From Bacteroidota bacterium (GTDB lineage: Bacteria; Bacteroidota; Bacteroidia; Bacteroidales; Dysgonomonadaceae), in assembly GCA_023399295.1 (NCBI GenBank), contig JAEWQF010000025.1:1-18841 (forward strand): a stretch of DNA of 18,841 bases, in the 5' to 3' direction. The notes under the pieces are model-generated. The model was not told the origin of the DNA. It made no database searches and saw only the letters and a program-made list of their open reading frames with translations. The position numbers were made by a program, and so were the translations under genes. This document shows positions 1-6,507 of the stretch, piece after piece. Every line of letters starts with the position of its first letter. Position 1 is the stretch's first letter.

Positions 1-176
1 CTGAAGAGGCACCGGCTGTTGAAGAGGCACCCGTTGCTGAAGAAGCACCTGCTGCTGAAGAAGCACCCGTTGCTGAAGAAGCACCTGTTGCTGAAGAAGC
101 ACCTGCTGCCGAAGAAGCACCTGCTGCTGAAGAAGCACCTGCTGCTGAAGAAGCAAAAAAGGAAAGTGCAGAATAA
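1..176 (+). CDS. rpsP: C-terminal end of a repeat-tailed protein, probably ribosomal protein bS16 (partial)
   Basis: The open frame enters from the left edge (first full codon at 3) and stops at TAA 174-176. It encodes eight hexapeptides of the form EEAP[AV][AV] followed by EEAKKESAE. No catalytic or folded domain is inside the window. Bacteroidota bS16 proteins are known for long Ala/Glu/Pro/Lys tails of this kind, and a strong terminator follows directly, so bS16 is the best guess; another acidic-tailed protein is possible. The bS16 core would lie left of the window. The lysine-rich frame on the same strand (Leu-Leu-Lys-Lys-His repeats) is a shadow of this repeat. The identity is inference; the reading frame and the repeat are directly visible. 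Confidence 0.55.
   Translation, partial: EEAPAVEEAPVAEEAPAAEEAPVAEEAPVAEEAPAAEEAPAAEEAPAAEEAKKESAE
3..146 (+). repeat. 18-bp in-frame coding tandem repeat (8 copies)
   Basis: Eight consecutive 18-bp units close to GAAGAAGCACCTGCTGCT encode EEAP[AV][AV]. Units differ mainly by GCT/GTT (Ala/Val) and GAA/GAG changes. Because the unit is a multiple of three, gain or loss of copies keeps the frame, so tail length could vary between strains. Confidence 0.9.
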
Positions 177-200
177 ATTAAGCAAACATACTATTCCAAT

Positions 201-233
201 AAAAACCGGTCTCCTTGTGGGACCGGTTTTTTT
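201..233. terminator. Bidirectional rho-independent terminator
   Basis: The arms ACCGGTCTC (205-213) and GGGACCGGT (219-227) pair with one G-T wobble around a CTTGT loop. The stem has an A-run on the left (201-205) and a T-run on the right (227-233), so it can terminate the plus-strand gene ending at 176 and the minus-strand operon ending at 258. Confidence 0.85.
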
Positions 234-257
234 ATGCATGGATCTGAAGCTGTTACG

Positions 258-647
258 TCATCTCGTCAGATAATGCCAAAAGCTCTCAGGCAGGAGGATG
301 TTGGGCACCGCTGTCGCGTCGGCGAAGAGGGGTGCGATTTCCGAGTCGTGGAAACCTGCAATGCCGCAACCCACGCGTGTCACCAGAAAAGTGAGATCCG
401 GATTGGAGCGGGCAAAGTCGATGAACTCTTCCACGTAGGGACGTATCTCTTCCTCCCCTCCGTGCATGGTGGGGATGCCGTATGACTGACCCTGCAGTCC
501 CACACCTTGTCCCCAGATCGCTCCGAACTTATTGTGAGCTGTCTTGGCGGCACCCCCGCCATGGCTCCCTTCCAGGTTGCTTCCGAAGACGAAGATCTCG
601 TTTTCCTCCAGGTCGGTGATGTAATCGGGTGTTACTCTGTTGTTCAT
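258..647 (-). CDS. Macrodomain-like protein (A1S_2505-type phage-associated family)
   Basis: A 129-residue soluble protein with no signal peptide. Three conserved blocks are visible: FGSNLEGSHGGGAAKTA (21-37), GQGVGLQGQSYGIPT (46-60) and TRVGCGIAGFHDSEI (90-104). The glycine-rich loops resemble the small family annotated in databases as A1S_2505 phage non-structural protein, which looks distantly related to ADP-ribose-binding macrodomains; that relation is from memory and unproven here. The ATG at 647 is chosen over an upstream in-frame start at 692 because it overlaps the preceding stop codon as ATGA (644-647), implying translational coupling to the DUF1080/PHP lipoprotein. It is the last gene before the bidirectional terminator. 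Substrate unknown; a nucleotide or ADP-ribose ligand is only an inference. Confidence 0.75.
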   Translation of the reverse strand: MNNRVTPDYITDLEENEIFVFGSNLEGSHGGGAAKTAHNKFGAIWGQGVGLQGQSYGIPTMHGGEEEIRPYVEEFIDFARSNPDLTFLVTRVGCGIAGFHDSEIAPLFADATAVPNILLPESFWHYLTR

Positions 648-2023
648 TGCTGTATGTTGGGTTTGTACATATCGGCTGCGGTGATGCCGCATGCCTCTTT
701 CATCTCGATGCAGTATTCCATCTTGCCAAAGTCGCCATCAGCGTTGTTGGTGCCGAAGGTGAATTTCAACCCGGCATCCTTCGCTTTCTGAATGAACGCC
801 TTGTTGGGAATGCGGTAACGGTGGTTGATCTCAAGCGCCTTGCCGGTCTCCAGCAGGGCGGTGATCACCATCTCCATTCGTTCTTCTGTCCAGAAGGCGT
901 CGTAACGGTCGTTCATCACCTCGGGCAGGAAGTTGGGATTCACATAGACATCCATCGGCTCCTGCATCACCTCCACGATCTTCTCCACGATCAGGTCCAT
1001 GTATTGCTCTTCATCCTCTATGAACACCTCTTCCGGTATCCAGAGCCGCGTACGGCGACCCTTGCGGTCGGTGAAGGTGAGGGCATCGGTGAAGACGTAG
1101 TCGAACCGGTCGCGCACCTCCTTTGAGAAGGTCTCTGGCCACTCCCTTCCTTCCCCCTGCATTGCCTGGATGAATGGCTCTCCCTCCATCTCCTTCAGGT
1201 ATGCCACTACCTCTTCATCGCTGGTGACAGGGAAGCCAATGCCACAGTTGGGTGCCAGGGCGTAGTTGATGCCATAGCGGCGCGACTGGGCGGCGGCCTG
1301 TTCGGCGGTGATTCCTTTGAGGTGCACGTGATAGTCCAGTACCGGGAAGTTCTCCTGGTGCAGGCGGATGATGTGGTCGTTGTGCTCGTCGATTGCCATG
1401 TTCTGTTGTGCAGAAGGATCGGCAGGTCCCTCCAAGGGGGTTACCACGCAGTCGCTGATCTCGATCGTGCCCATGTTGCTAACAAGGGCGAACGTGCCTT
1501 CGGATAGTCGCTGTGTGGCGTGCTCCGCTGTGCGGTAGGGAGCATCCGGTTCAATGTACTCCACCACAGGGGCATCATTGAGCAGTATGGTGATCGCCTT
1601 GCCCTCGACGCGGAGGGTCAGGCAGAACCATTCGTTGTTCTTCACCACCGACTTTGTCAGGTTGCGCACACCCAACAGACTGCCTGTTTTGGTCCACCAT
1701 TCCAGATCGTTGAGGTCATTGTCAAGAGCGACCTTGTATCCCTTTGTCATCTCCTTGTCGGTATGGAAAGCGATGTATCCGTTGCTCGTGTCACCCAGGC
1801 GGGCGGTGAGCGTCAGTTCGAAGTTGTCATAACTCGCCTTCGTGAGCAGTGCGGATGCTCCTTCACCGAGGATGAGTAGATTGTCATTGATTGATGCATC
1901 TCCTTGCAGGTACCACAATGCTTTCGTGTTCTCTCCCATCAGGTTGCCGGTGGGTTGTGATCCGTTACAGGCTGTAAAGAGAAGTGCCGGGAGGAGCACT
2001 GCGAAGAATGTGCTGTTTTTCAT
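644..2023 (-). CDS. Lipoprotein with DUF1080 (3-keto-disaccharide hydrolase-type) domain fused to a PHP-like metallohydrolase domain
   Basis: 459 residues. The N-terminus is a lipoprotein signal (LLFTAC, Cys19). Residues about 35-197 look like a DUF1080 jelly-roll, including NFELTLTARLGDTSNGYIAF and the closing GTFALVSNMGTIEISDC stretch. Residues about 226-455 look like a PHP/amidohydrolase barrel: LDYHVHLKG (His232, His234), LEINHRYRIP (His401) and a final FGTNNADGDFG (423-433). Those His and Asp residues are likely metal ligands. DUF1080 proteins bind or hydrolyse oxidised sugars and related glycosides in Bacteroidota; the PHP fold hydrolyses phosphoesters or amides. The combined substrate is unknown. 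It lies 17 bp after the porin gene and overlaps the macrodomain-like gene by 4 bp, so it is part of an operon. It probably acts at the periplasmic or outer face of the envelope. Confidence 0.75.
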   Translation of the reverse strand: MKNSTFFAVLLPALLFTACNGSQPTGNLMGENTKALWYLQGDASINDNLLILGEGASALLTKASYDNFELTLTARLGDTSNGYIAFHTDKEMTKGYKVALDNDLNDLEWWTKTGSLLGVRNLTKSVVKNNEWFCLTLRVEGKAITILLNDAPVVEYIEPDAPYRTAEHATQRLSEGTFALVSNMGTIEISDCVVTPLEGPADPSAQQNMAIDEHNDHIIRLHQENFPVLDYHVHLKGITAEQAAAQSRRYGINYALAPNCGIGFPVTSDEEVVAYLKEMEGEPFIQAMQGEGREWPETFSKEVRDRFDYVFTDALTFTDRKGRRTRLWIPEEVFIEDEEQYMDLIVEKIVEVMQEPMDVYVNPNFLPEVMNDRYDAFWTEERMEMVITALLETGKALEINHRYRIPNKAFIQKAKDAGLKFTFGTNNADGDFGKMEYCIEMKEACGITAADMYKPNIQQ

Positions 2024-2040
2024 GTCGTGTTGCTACAGGA

Positions 2041-3045
2041 TTAAAAGGTGATCAACAATTCTACCGTAAATTTATTGGAATCCATTTCCGGATTCTCTGC
2101 GAAGATGGCCATTTCGTTTTCTACCATATACCATTCGTAGTCGAACCGCAGAATGGAAGAGTAGCCACTGTGGTTGAATCCGAAGCCCAAGCCTGTAGTC
2201 AGTCGGCTCACGTCGAAGCCGTTGCTGTCGAAATCTTCATCCACGGCATCCCACCGCAGTGCAGGGATCATGCGGTTGAAGAAGCGTGATTTCAAAGGCA
2301 GGTTGTAGGCGCTCTGGATGTAATAGGAGAGGAGATCGCTGAAAAGCTCGGTTTTGCTCTCCCGTTTCATCACCTCAGTCTCCAGCTTCCAGTTGCCGGT
2401 GGCATAGCGGAAGTCGGCACCGTAGATGAAGAACTGCTTTGTCTCATCTTTGGGGTAGTTGTACATCTTGGCGGTGACGCGCACACCCTCCATGCTGCCC
2501 AGTTCAAGTCGGGCGCCGTAGGAGAGCTTGTTTTTCCACACCGGATCATTGATGGCGTTGCCATTGAAGAGCCCACCTTCCAGGTTCACAGGCAGGCTGC
2601 CAGCCTGGAATTTGTATTTTGCCATCACACCCAGGTCGCGGGTGCTGAGGAAGTACTTGCCAATGAATGCACGGTTTGCAAACATCATGGTGGCCGGGGT
2701 GGTGATGTAGGAGTTAAAGAGGGGGATGCCCATCTGTCCCAACGAGAAACTCAATCCTTCTACCGGCATGAGCGTGCCATAGAGGTCGAGGACCTTGAAA
2801 TCACCGTTGTCACTCAGCTCCAGTTGTGCACGATAAGATGCGAAGTTGTTTATGTCACCTTTAATGCCGATGCGTGAACTGCGTACGGAGAAGCGTGAAT
2901 TGTCGGTTTCGGTTGCGTACTCGTATTTGTTCTTCAGTGTGCCGTCTAACTCTATAGAGGGGTAACGGGTGCTGTCGGCTACCTCAGCCATCATCGGGAA
3001 GGTTGTGAATAACAGGATGAGAATCGTAAGGATGTTTGTTCGCAT
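2041..3045 (-). CDS. Outer-membrane porin, Porin_O_P (OprP/OprO-like) family
   Basis: 334 residues with a cleavable Sec signal (about residues 1-20, ending near MMAEVADS). The mature part is rich in alternating beta-strand segments such as RSSRIGIKGDINNFASYRAQ, FSLGQMGIPLF and FEYEWY-like strands, and ends in the outer-membrane C-terminal signature TVELLITF with a terminal Phe. The N-terminal RSSRIGIKG and YRAQLELSDNG pattern is typical of the OprP-type porin family. The related Pseudomonas proteins are phosphate or polyphosphate channels; the anion or sugar carried here cannot be deduced. Its length is a little short for the family (usually about 350-450). The gene starts 25 bp after the alkyltransferase stop and is followed 17 bp later by the DUF1080/PHP lipoprotein, consistent with an envelope uptake-and-processing pair. 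Confidence 0.85.
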   Translation of the reverse strand: MRTNILTILILLFTTFPMMAEVADSTRYPSIELDGTLKNKYEYATETDNSRFSVRSSRIGIKGDINNFASYRAQLELSDNGDFKVLDLYGTLMPVEGLSFSLGQMGIPLFNSYITTPATMMFANRAFIGKYFLSTRDLGVMAKYKFQAGSLPVNLEGGLFNGNAINDPVWKNKLSYGARLELGSMEGVRVTAKMYNYPKDETKQFFIYGADFRYATGNWKLETEVMKRESKTELFSDLLSYYIQSAYNLPLKSRFFNRMIPALRWDAVDEDFDSNGFDVSRLTTGLGFGFNHSGYSSILRFDYEWYMVENEMAIFAENPEMDSNKFTVELLITF

Positions 3046-3070
3046 ATGCTATCTGTTTGTTGAATGTAGT

Positions 3071-3652
3071 TTAGTGATGAGATCCTGCTTCATTGCTGAG
3101 CAGTTGTGCTTTGAGCGATGTGCCCCAGTGGTACTCCCCCAGGCTGTTGTCGGCACGTACCACGCGGTGGCAGGGTATCAGGCAGGCTACCGGGTTTCGT
3201 CCCACGGCACTCCCCACAGCCCGTGCTGCACCCGATCGGCCGATCTGCTCGGCAATGGTGCTGTAACTGCTGGTATTGCCACAGGGTATTTGCAACAGCT
3301 CCTGCCATACCCTCAATTGGAACGTGGTTCCTTTGATGTGCAACGGCAGGGCATCCTCTTTTCGGGGATCCTCAACAAGAGCCAGTACACGTTTCAGGAT
3401 CGGCATCACACCTCGTATGATTTCTGCCGAGGGGTATCGCTCTTTCAGTTCGTCGAGCATTTGCTGCTCATTGCCAAAGCCGATAAAGCTGATCCCTTGA
3501 GTTGAGGCAGCGACAAACAAAGGTCCGTATCTGCTGTTGTAGCTGGTGTGGGTGATCACCAGCTCCTGCTCCGCTGCTTGAGTCATGGCGATGATCACAT
3601 GTTGTGCAGGAGTTGCATTCAATTTCTTGCTGTTGCTTGTATCTTTTCCCAT
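3071..3652 (-). CDS. ogt: Methylated-DNA--[protein]-cysteine S-methyltransferase (Ogt/MGMT)
   Basis: Repairs O6-alkylguanine (and O4-alkylthymine) by irreversible transfer of the alkyl group to its own cysteine. The active-site motif IPCHRVV is present (Cys161), preceded by the DNA-binding helix with the arginine finger AARAVGSAVGRNP (142-154) and the FQLRVWQELLQIPCGNTSSY segment (111-130). There is no Ada-type Zn domain or AraC helix-turn-helix, so it is a stand-alone enzyme. ATG 3652 gives 193 residues and overlaps the apbE 3' end by 34 bp. Met23 (3586) would start just before the conserved domain and remove the overlap, so the true start is uncertain. A DNA-repair enzyme sitting between apbE and a porin is an odd neighbour; it may simply share the transcript. 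Confidence 0.93.
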   Translation of the reverse strand: MGKDTSNSKKLNATPAQHVIIAMTQAAEQELVITHTSYNSRYGPLFVAASTQGISFIGFGNEQQMLDELKERYPSAEIIRGVMPILKRVLALVEDPRKEDALPLHIKGTTFQLRVWQELLQIPCGNTSSYSTIAEQIGRSGAARAVGSAVGRNPVACLIPCHRVVRADNSLGEYHWGTSLKAQLLSNEAGSHH

Positions 3653-4707
3653 GCTTTTTTAGTTTGTTCTCTTTTTTTCCGGGTTGAATCCTGTGATTGG
3701 TTCGTGATAAACTGTTCAAAACCATCGGATTGAACGGTGCCAAACGATCCCTCCCCGGTCTCGTAGATGAAGAGGTAGTGTAGACCCTCCACAGTGGCTG
3801 CCACCTGCCTCGATTCTTCGATACCCATTGCCATGAAAGCGGTGGCATAGGCATCGGCTGTCATACAGTCGTCGGCAATCACCGTAGCCCCCAGTATGTC
3901 GGTCTGTGAGGGATAACCACTCTGTGGGTCGATTGTATGGGCGTACTTCTTCCCTTCTTTGATGTAGTAGTTGCGGTAGTTGCCGGAGGTGGCCAACGCC
4001 TTGTCGCAAAGCGAGAGGATTGTCTGCAGCTCATGCTGCATGCCCGAGCTGTCGTCAATGGGCTTGTCCACGCCGATACGCCAGCACTCACCCTTGTCGT
4101 TCACACCGCGGGCAGTGATCTCACCCCCGATCTCCACCATGTAATGCGCAATGCCCTGCTGCTCCAGCAAGTCGCCCACCACGTCGCAGGCGTAACCTTT
4201 GGCGATTGCGGAGGTGTTGAGGGTTACACGCGGGTCGCTTTTCACTACCTTTCCCGCTGCATCGATCGCAATCTTGTCATATCCCACAAACTGTTTCAGG
4301 CTGTCGATGATCTCCGGTGTCACACGCTCCATATTCGCAAAGCCGAAGCCCCAGGCGTTGATCAGTGGTGAGACCGTGATGTCGAACTTGCCACCGGTTT
4401 TTAATGCGATCTCCTGTGATCGCTGAAAGACCTTGAGGAAAAATGAATCTGGTTCAACCGGCTCGTTGCGGTTCACCTTTGTGATGATGGCATCTTCCCG
4501 GAAGGGGTTGAGCGATTTGTCGAACCGTTCCAGCTCCGCCATGATCTCCTCCCGCAACGAACGGCTGTAGGCATACTTGATGTGGAAGCCAGTATGGAAT
4601 ATCTCACCCTGCTCCTGGAAGTAGATGTATTCTTTCTTGTTGCCGCTCTCATTGCAGGAAAGCAACAAGAGGGAGAGCAGCAGCAGATATGTTTTTCTTT
4701 TTGACAT
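3619..4707 (-). CDS. apbE: FAD:protein FMN transferase ApbE, lipoprotein
   Basis: 362 residues. Attaches FMN from FAD covalently to Thr or Ser in target redox proteins (for example NqrB/NqrC, RnfG) on the outer side of the cytoplasmic membrane. Lipobox LLLLSC (Cys18) fits the usual periplasmic lipoprotein form. Family motifs are FDITVSPLINAWGFG (108-122), TLNTSAIAKGYACD (162-175), VEIGGEITARG (191-201), YAHTIDPQSGYP (255-266) and the Mg-binding region DDCMTADAYATA (279-290). The lysine-rich tail after about residue 335 is encoded in the region overlapping the alkyltransferase start. The gene is the first of a minus-strand run reaching 258; no flavinylated target protein is in the window. No clear -7 promoter box was found in the repeat array upstream. 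Confidence 0.95.
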   Translation of the reverse strand: MSKRKTYLLLLSLLLLSCNESGNKKEYIYFQEQGEIFHTGFHIKYAYSRSLREEIMAELERFDKSLNPFREDAIITKVNRNEPVEPDSFFLKVFQRSQEIALKTGGKFDITVSPLINAWGFGFANMERVTPEIIDSLKQFVGYDKIAIDAAGKVVKSDPRVTLNTSAIAKGYACDVVGDLLEQQGIAHYMVEIGGEITARGVNDKGECWRIGVDKPIDDSSGMQHELQTILSLCDKALATSGNYRNYYIKEGKKYAHTIDPQSGYPSQTDILGATVIADDCMTADAYATAFMAMGIEESRQVAATVEGLHYLFIYETGEGSFGTVQSDGFEQFITNQSQDSTRKKREQTKKAWEKIQATARN

Positions 4708-4724
4708 AAACGTACGAACTATTT

Positions 4725-4866
4725 AACTTCGAACTTTGAACTTTAAACTTCGAACTTTGAACTTATTTACTTACCAACCTACTAACCTACTAACCTACCA
4801 ACCTACCAACCTACCAACCTACTAACCTACCAACCTACTAACCTAATAACTTGTTAATTTACTAAC
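4725..4866. repeat. Degenerate tandem array: 7-bp units then 8-bp units
   Basis: From 4725 to about 4765 there are five-plus 7-bp units (AACTTCG, AACTTTG, AACTTTA, AACTTCG, AACTTTG). From 4771 to 4850 there are about ten 8-bp units of the form CTA[CT][CT]AAC, with decayed copies to 4866. The array fills the interval between the glycosyltransferase stop (4882) and the apbE start (4707), with nothing coding in it. On the coding strand the 8-mer reads GTT[AG]GTAG. Confidence 0.9.
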
Positions 4867-4881
4867 ATTTAATCGGTTTTT

Positions 4882-5832
4882 CTAAATCTCTTCTTCAACC
4901 CTGTAGTGATTTCTTTCCGGTGCGTTGCGGGATATCAGCTCACCCAGGAATCCGGCGAGGAACAGCAGTGTTCCCAGGATCATCATGGTGAGGGAGATAA
5001 AGAAGTAGGGTGAGTCGGTCACCAGCTTGTAGGGGTTGCCATGGTGCATGTCGTAGAGTTTCATCGCACCCACCAGGATCACGGCGACGAAGCCGAACAG
5101 GAACATGAGGCTGCCCCAGAGTCCGAAGATATGCATCGGTTTCCTGCCGAAGCGGTTCAGGAACCAGAGCGTCATCAGGTCGAGATAACCGTTCACAAAG
5201 CGGCTGGCACCGAACTTGCTGGTGCCGTACTTGCGTGCCTGGTGCTGCACCACCTTCTCGGTAATTTTCCGATAGCCGGCATTTTTCGCCAGCACGGGAA
5301 TGTAACGGTGCATGTCGTTGTAAACCTCAATGTCTTTTGCCAGTGCGCGCTTGTAGGCTTTCAATCCGCAGTTGAAATCGTGCAGCTTGATGCCCGACAC
5401 GCTGCGTGCGGTGGCATTGAACAGCTTCGATGGGAGGTTCTTGGTGATCTTGGCGTCGTATCGTTTCTTTTTCCATCCGGAGACCAGGTCGTACCCCTCC
5501 TCGCGTACCATGCGGTATAGCGCGGGGATCTCGTCGGGGCTGTCTTGCAGGTCGGCATCCATGGTGATCACCACCTCACCCTGCGCCTTCTCGAAGGCAC
5601 AATGGAGGGCGGGCGACTTGCCGTAGTTGCGGCGGAACCTGATTGCCTTCACCTTGTCCGACTCGCTGTGAAGCTGGCGGATCACCTCCCAGGAGCCGTC
5701 GGTGCTGCCGTCGTCCACGAAGATGACCTCGTAGCTGAGACCCTCTTTTTCAATCACCCGGTTGATCCAGTGAAAGAGCTCCGGCAGCGACTCCTCTTCA
5801 TTGTAAAGTGGTATGACAACTGAAATATCCAT
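4882..5832 (-). CDS. Family 2 glycosyltransferase, GtrB/DPM1-like polyprenyl-phosphate glycosyltransferase
   Basis: 316 residues. Transfers a sugar from a nucleotide donor to polyprenyl phosphate on the cytoplasmic face of the inner membrane. The GT-A domain (about 1-225) shows SVVIPLYNEEESLPELF (4-20), VDDGSTDGSW (39-48) and the metal-binding MDADLQDSPDEIP (91-103). HQARKYGTSKFG (197-208) matches the GtrB-type conserved loop. Two C-terminal hydrophobic segments (about 235-258 and 275-300) anchor it, as in bacterial GtrB and ArnC. The gene starts 15 bp after the DUF4199 stop, so the two are probably co-transcribed. The sugar and the final acceptor (lipid A, O-antigen or glycoprotein) cannot be told from the sequence. 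Confidence 0.9.
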   Translation of the reverse strand: MDISVVIPLYNEEESLPELFHWINRVIEKEGLSYEVIFVDDGSTDGSWEVIRQLHSESDKVKAIRFRRNYGKSPALHCAFEKAQGEVVITMDADLQDSPDEIPALYRMVREEGYDLVSGWKKKRYDAKITKNLPSKLFNATARSVSGIKLHDFNCGLKAYKRALAKDIEVYNDMHRYIPVLAKNAGYRKITEKVVQHQARKYGTSKFGASRFVNGYLDLMTLWFLNRFGRKPMHIFGLWGSLMFLFGFVAVILVGAMKLYDMHHGNPYKLVTDSPYFFISLTMMILGTLLFLAGFLGELISRNAPERNHYRVEEEI

Positions 5833-5847
5833 ATGCTTGCGGGTATG

Positions 5848-6372
5848 TTATGCTGTTTCTTTTCTTTTGAAGCGCATGACGGCGGGTACGATGAGCAGGG
5901 AGAGGATGAGCCCCAGGAAGACATCGGCCATGATCACGTTGCTGAAGACGTATGTCACCGCACCCGGCAGTGGCTGATTGGCCAGCTGCGCCGCCAGCTC
6001 CTTGCCGAGGGCCAGCTGTGAGGCCATCTCCATCATCGCGTCGTAGATGCCGCCAATAAAGAGGGGGTCGATCCATTTCACGTGCAACAGTACCACCAGT
6101 GCCTCCAGCAGGGAGGCGAAAAAGAAGAGCAGGATGGAGAACTGGATCCCCTGTCCGAAGCTCATATCACCATCGGCTCCCTCGCGGTTGTACTTCACCA
6201 GGTAGTAGAAGAGCAGCAGCGGGGTGCCAATGCCCAATATGGATCCGATGAAGCCAAGCAGCGGATGCAGTCCACCGGTAATCACAAACAGGTACTTGAA
6301 CACCCAGAAGAGTCCCAGGCCCAGCCCGGACTGCATGGCGTAGTTCAGTATCTGATTTTTATTCGTTTCCAT
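5848..6372 (-). CDS. DUF4199 integral membrane protein
   Basis: 174 residues from METNKNQ, with about four hydrophobic helices (near residues 13-33, 36-58, 75-98 and 140-165). It resembles the Bacteroidota-restricted DUF4199 family, usually annotated as hypothetical and often next to a DPM1-like glycosyltransferase, as here. An upstream in-frame TTG at 6393 lies inside the candidate -7 box (6391-6398), so the ATG at 6372 is preferred. No catalytic residues are apparent; a partner or flippase-like role for the downstream glycosyltransferase is a context-based inference only. Confidence 0.8.
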   Translation of the reverse strand: METNKNQILNYAMQSGLGLGLFWVFKYLFVITGGLHPLLGFIGSILGIGTPLLLFYYLVKYNREGADGDMSFGQGIQFSILLFFFASLLEALVVLLHVKWIDPLFIGGIYDAMMEMASQLALGKELAAQLANQPLPGAVTYVFSNVIMADVFLGLILSLLIVPAVMRFKRKETA

Positions 6373-6390
6373 TCTTTTCACTTTGAGATG

Positions 6391-6398
6391 CAAAAGTA
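6391..6398 (-). promoter_or_regulatory. Candidate Bacteroidota -7 box for the DUF4199-glycosyltransferase operon
   Basis: The coding strand reads TACTTTTG, matching TAnnTTTG, about 18 bp before the ATG at 6372. A -33 TTTG is not convincing (TTCC about 21 bp upstream). The upstream gene is terminated at 6443-6474, so a promoter is expected in this short gap. Confidence 0.55.
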
Positions 6399-6442
6399 AT
6401 GAAAAGATTGCACATGATTGGAACCGTAAGTCGGTTAATCAC

Positions 6443-6474
6443 AAAAAAGGGAGACCCGTTGCTACGAGTCTCCC
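6443..6474 (-). terminator. Rho-independent terminator of the uracil permease gene
   Basis: The arms GGGAGAC (6449-6455) and GTCTCCC (6468-6474) form a 7-bp stem with a further CG/CG pair inside. On the minus strand it is followed by a six-T run (plus-strand A-run 6443-6448). It sits 33 bp after the permease stop. Confidence 0.85.
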
Positions 6475-6507
6475 TCAGACACTGATTCCTAGAGGAAGCG
6501 GTGTCTG

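Noticed and set aside
4725..4866. Possible CRISPR array in the repeat-rich gap
   Set aside because: The units are 7-8 bp, directly adjacent and degenerate, with no unique spacers and no cas genes.
6373..6393. TTG start at 6393 for the DUF4199 protein
   Set aside because: The codon is inside the candidate -7 box, and the ATG at 6372 begins the typical family N-terminus.
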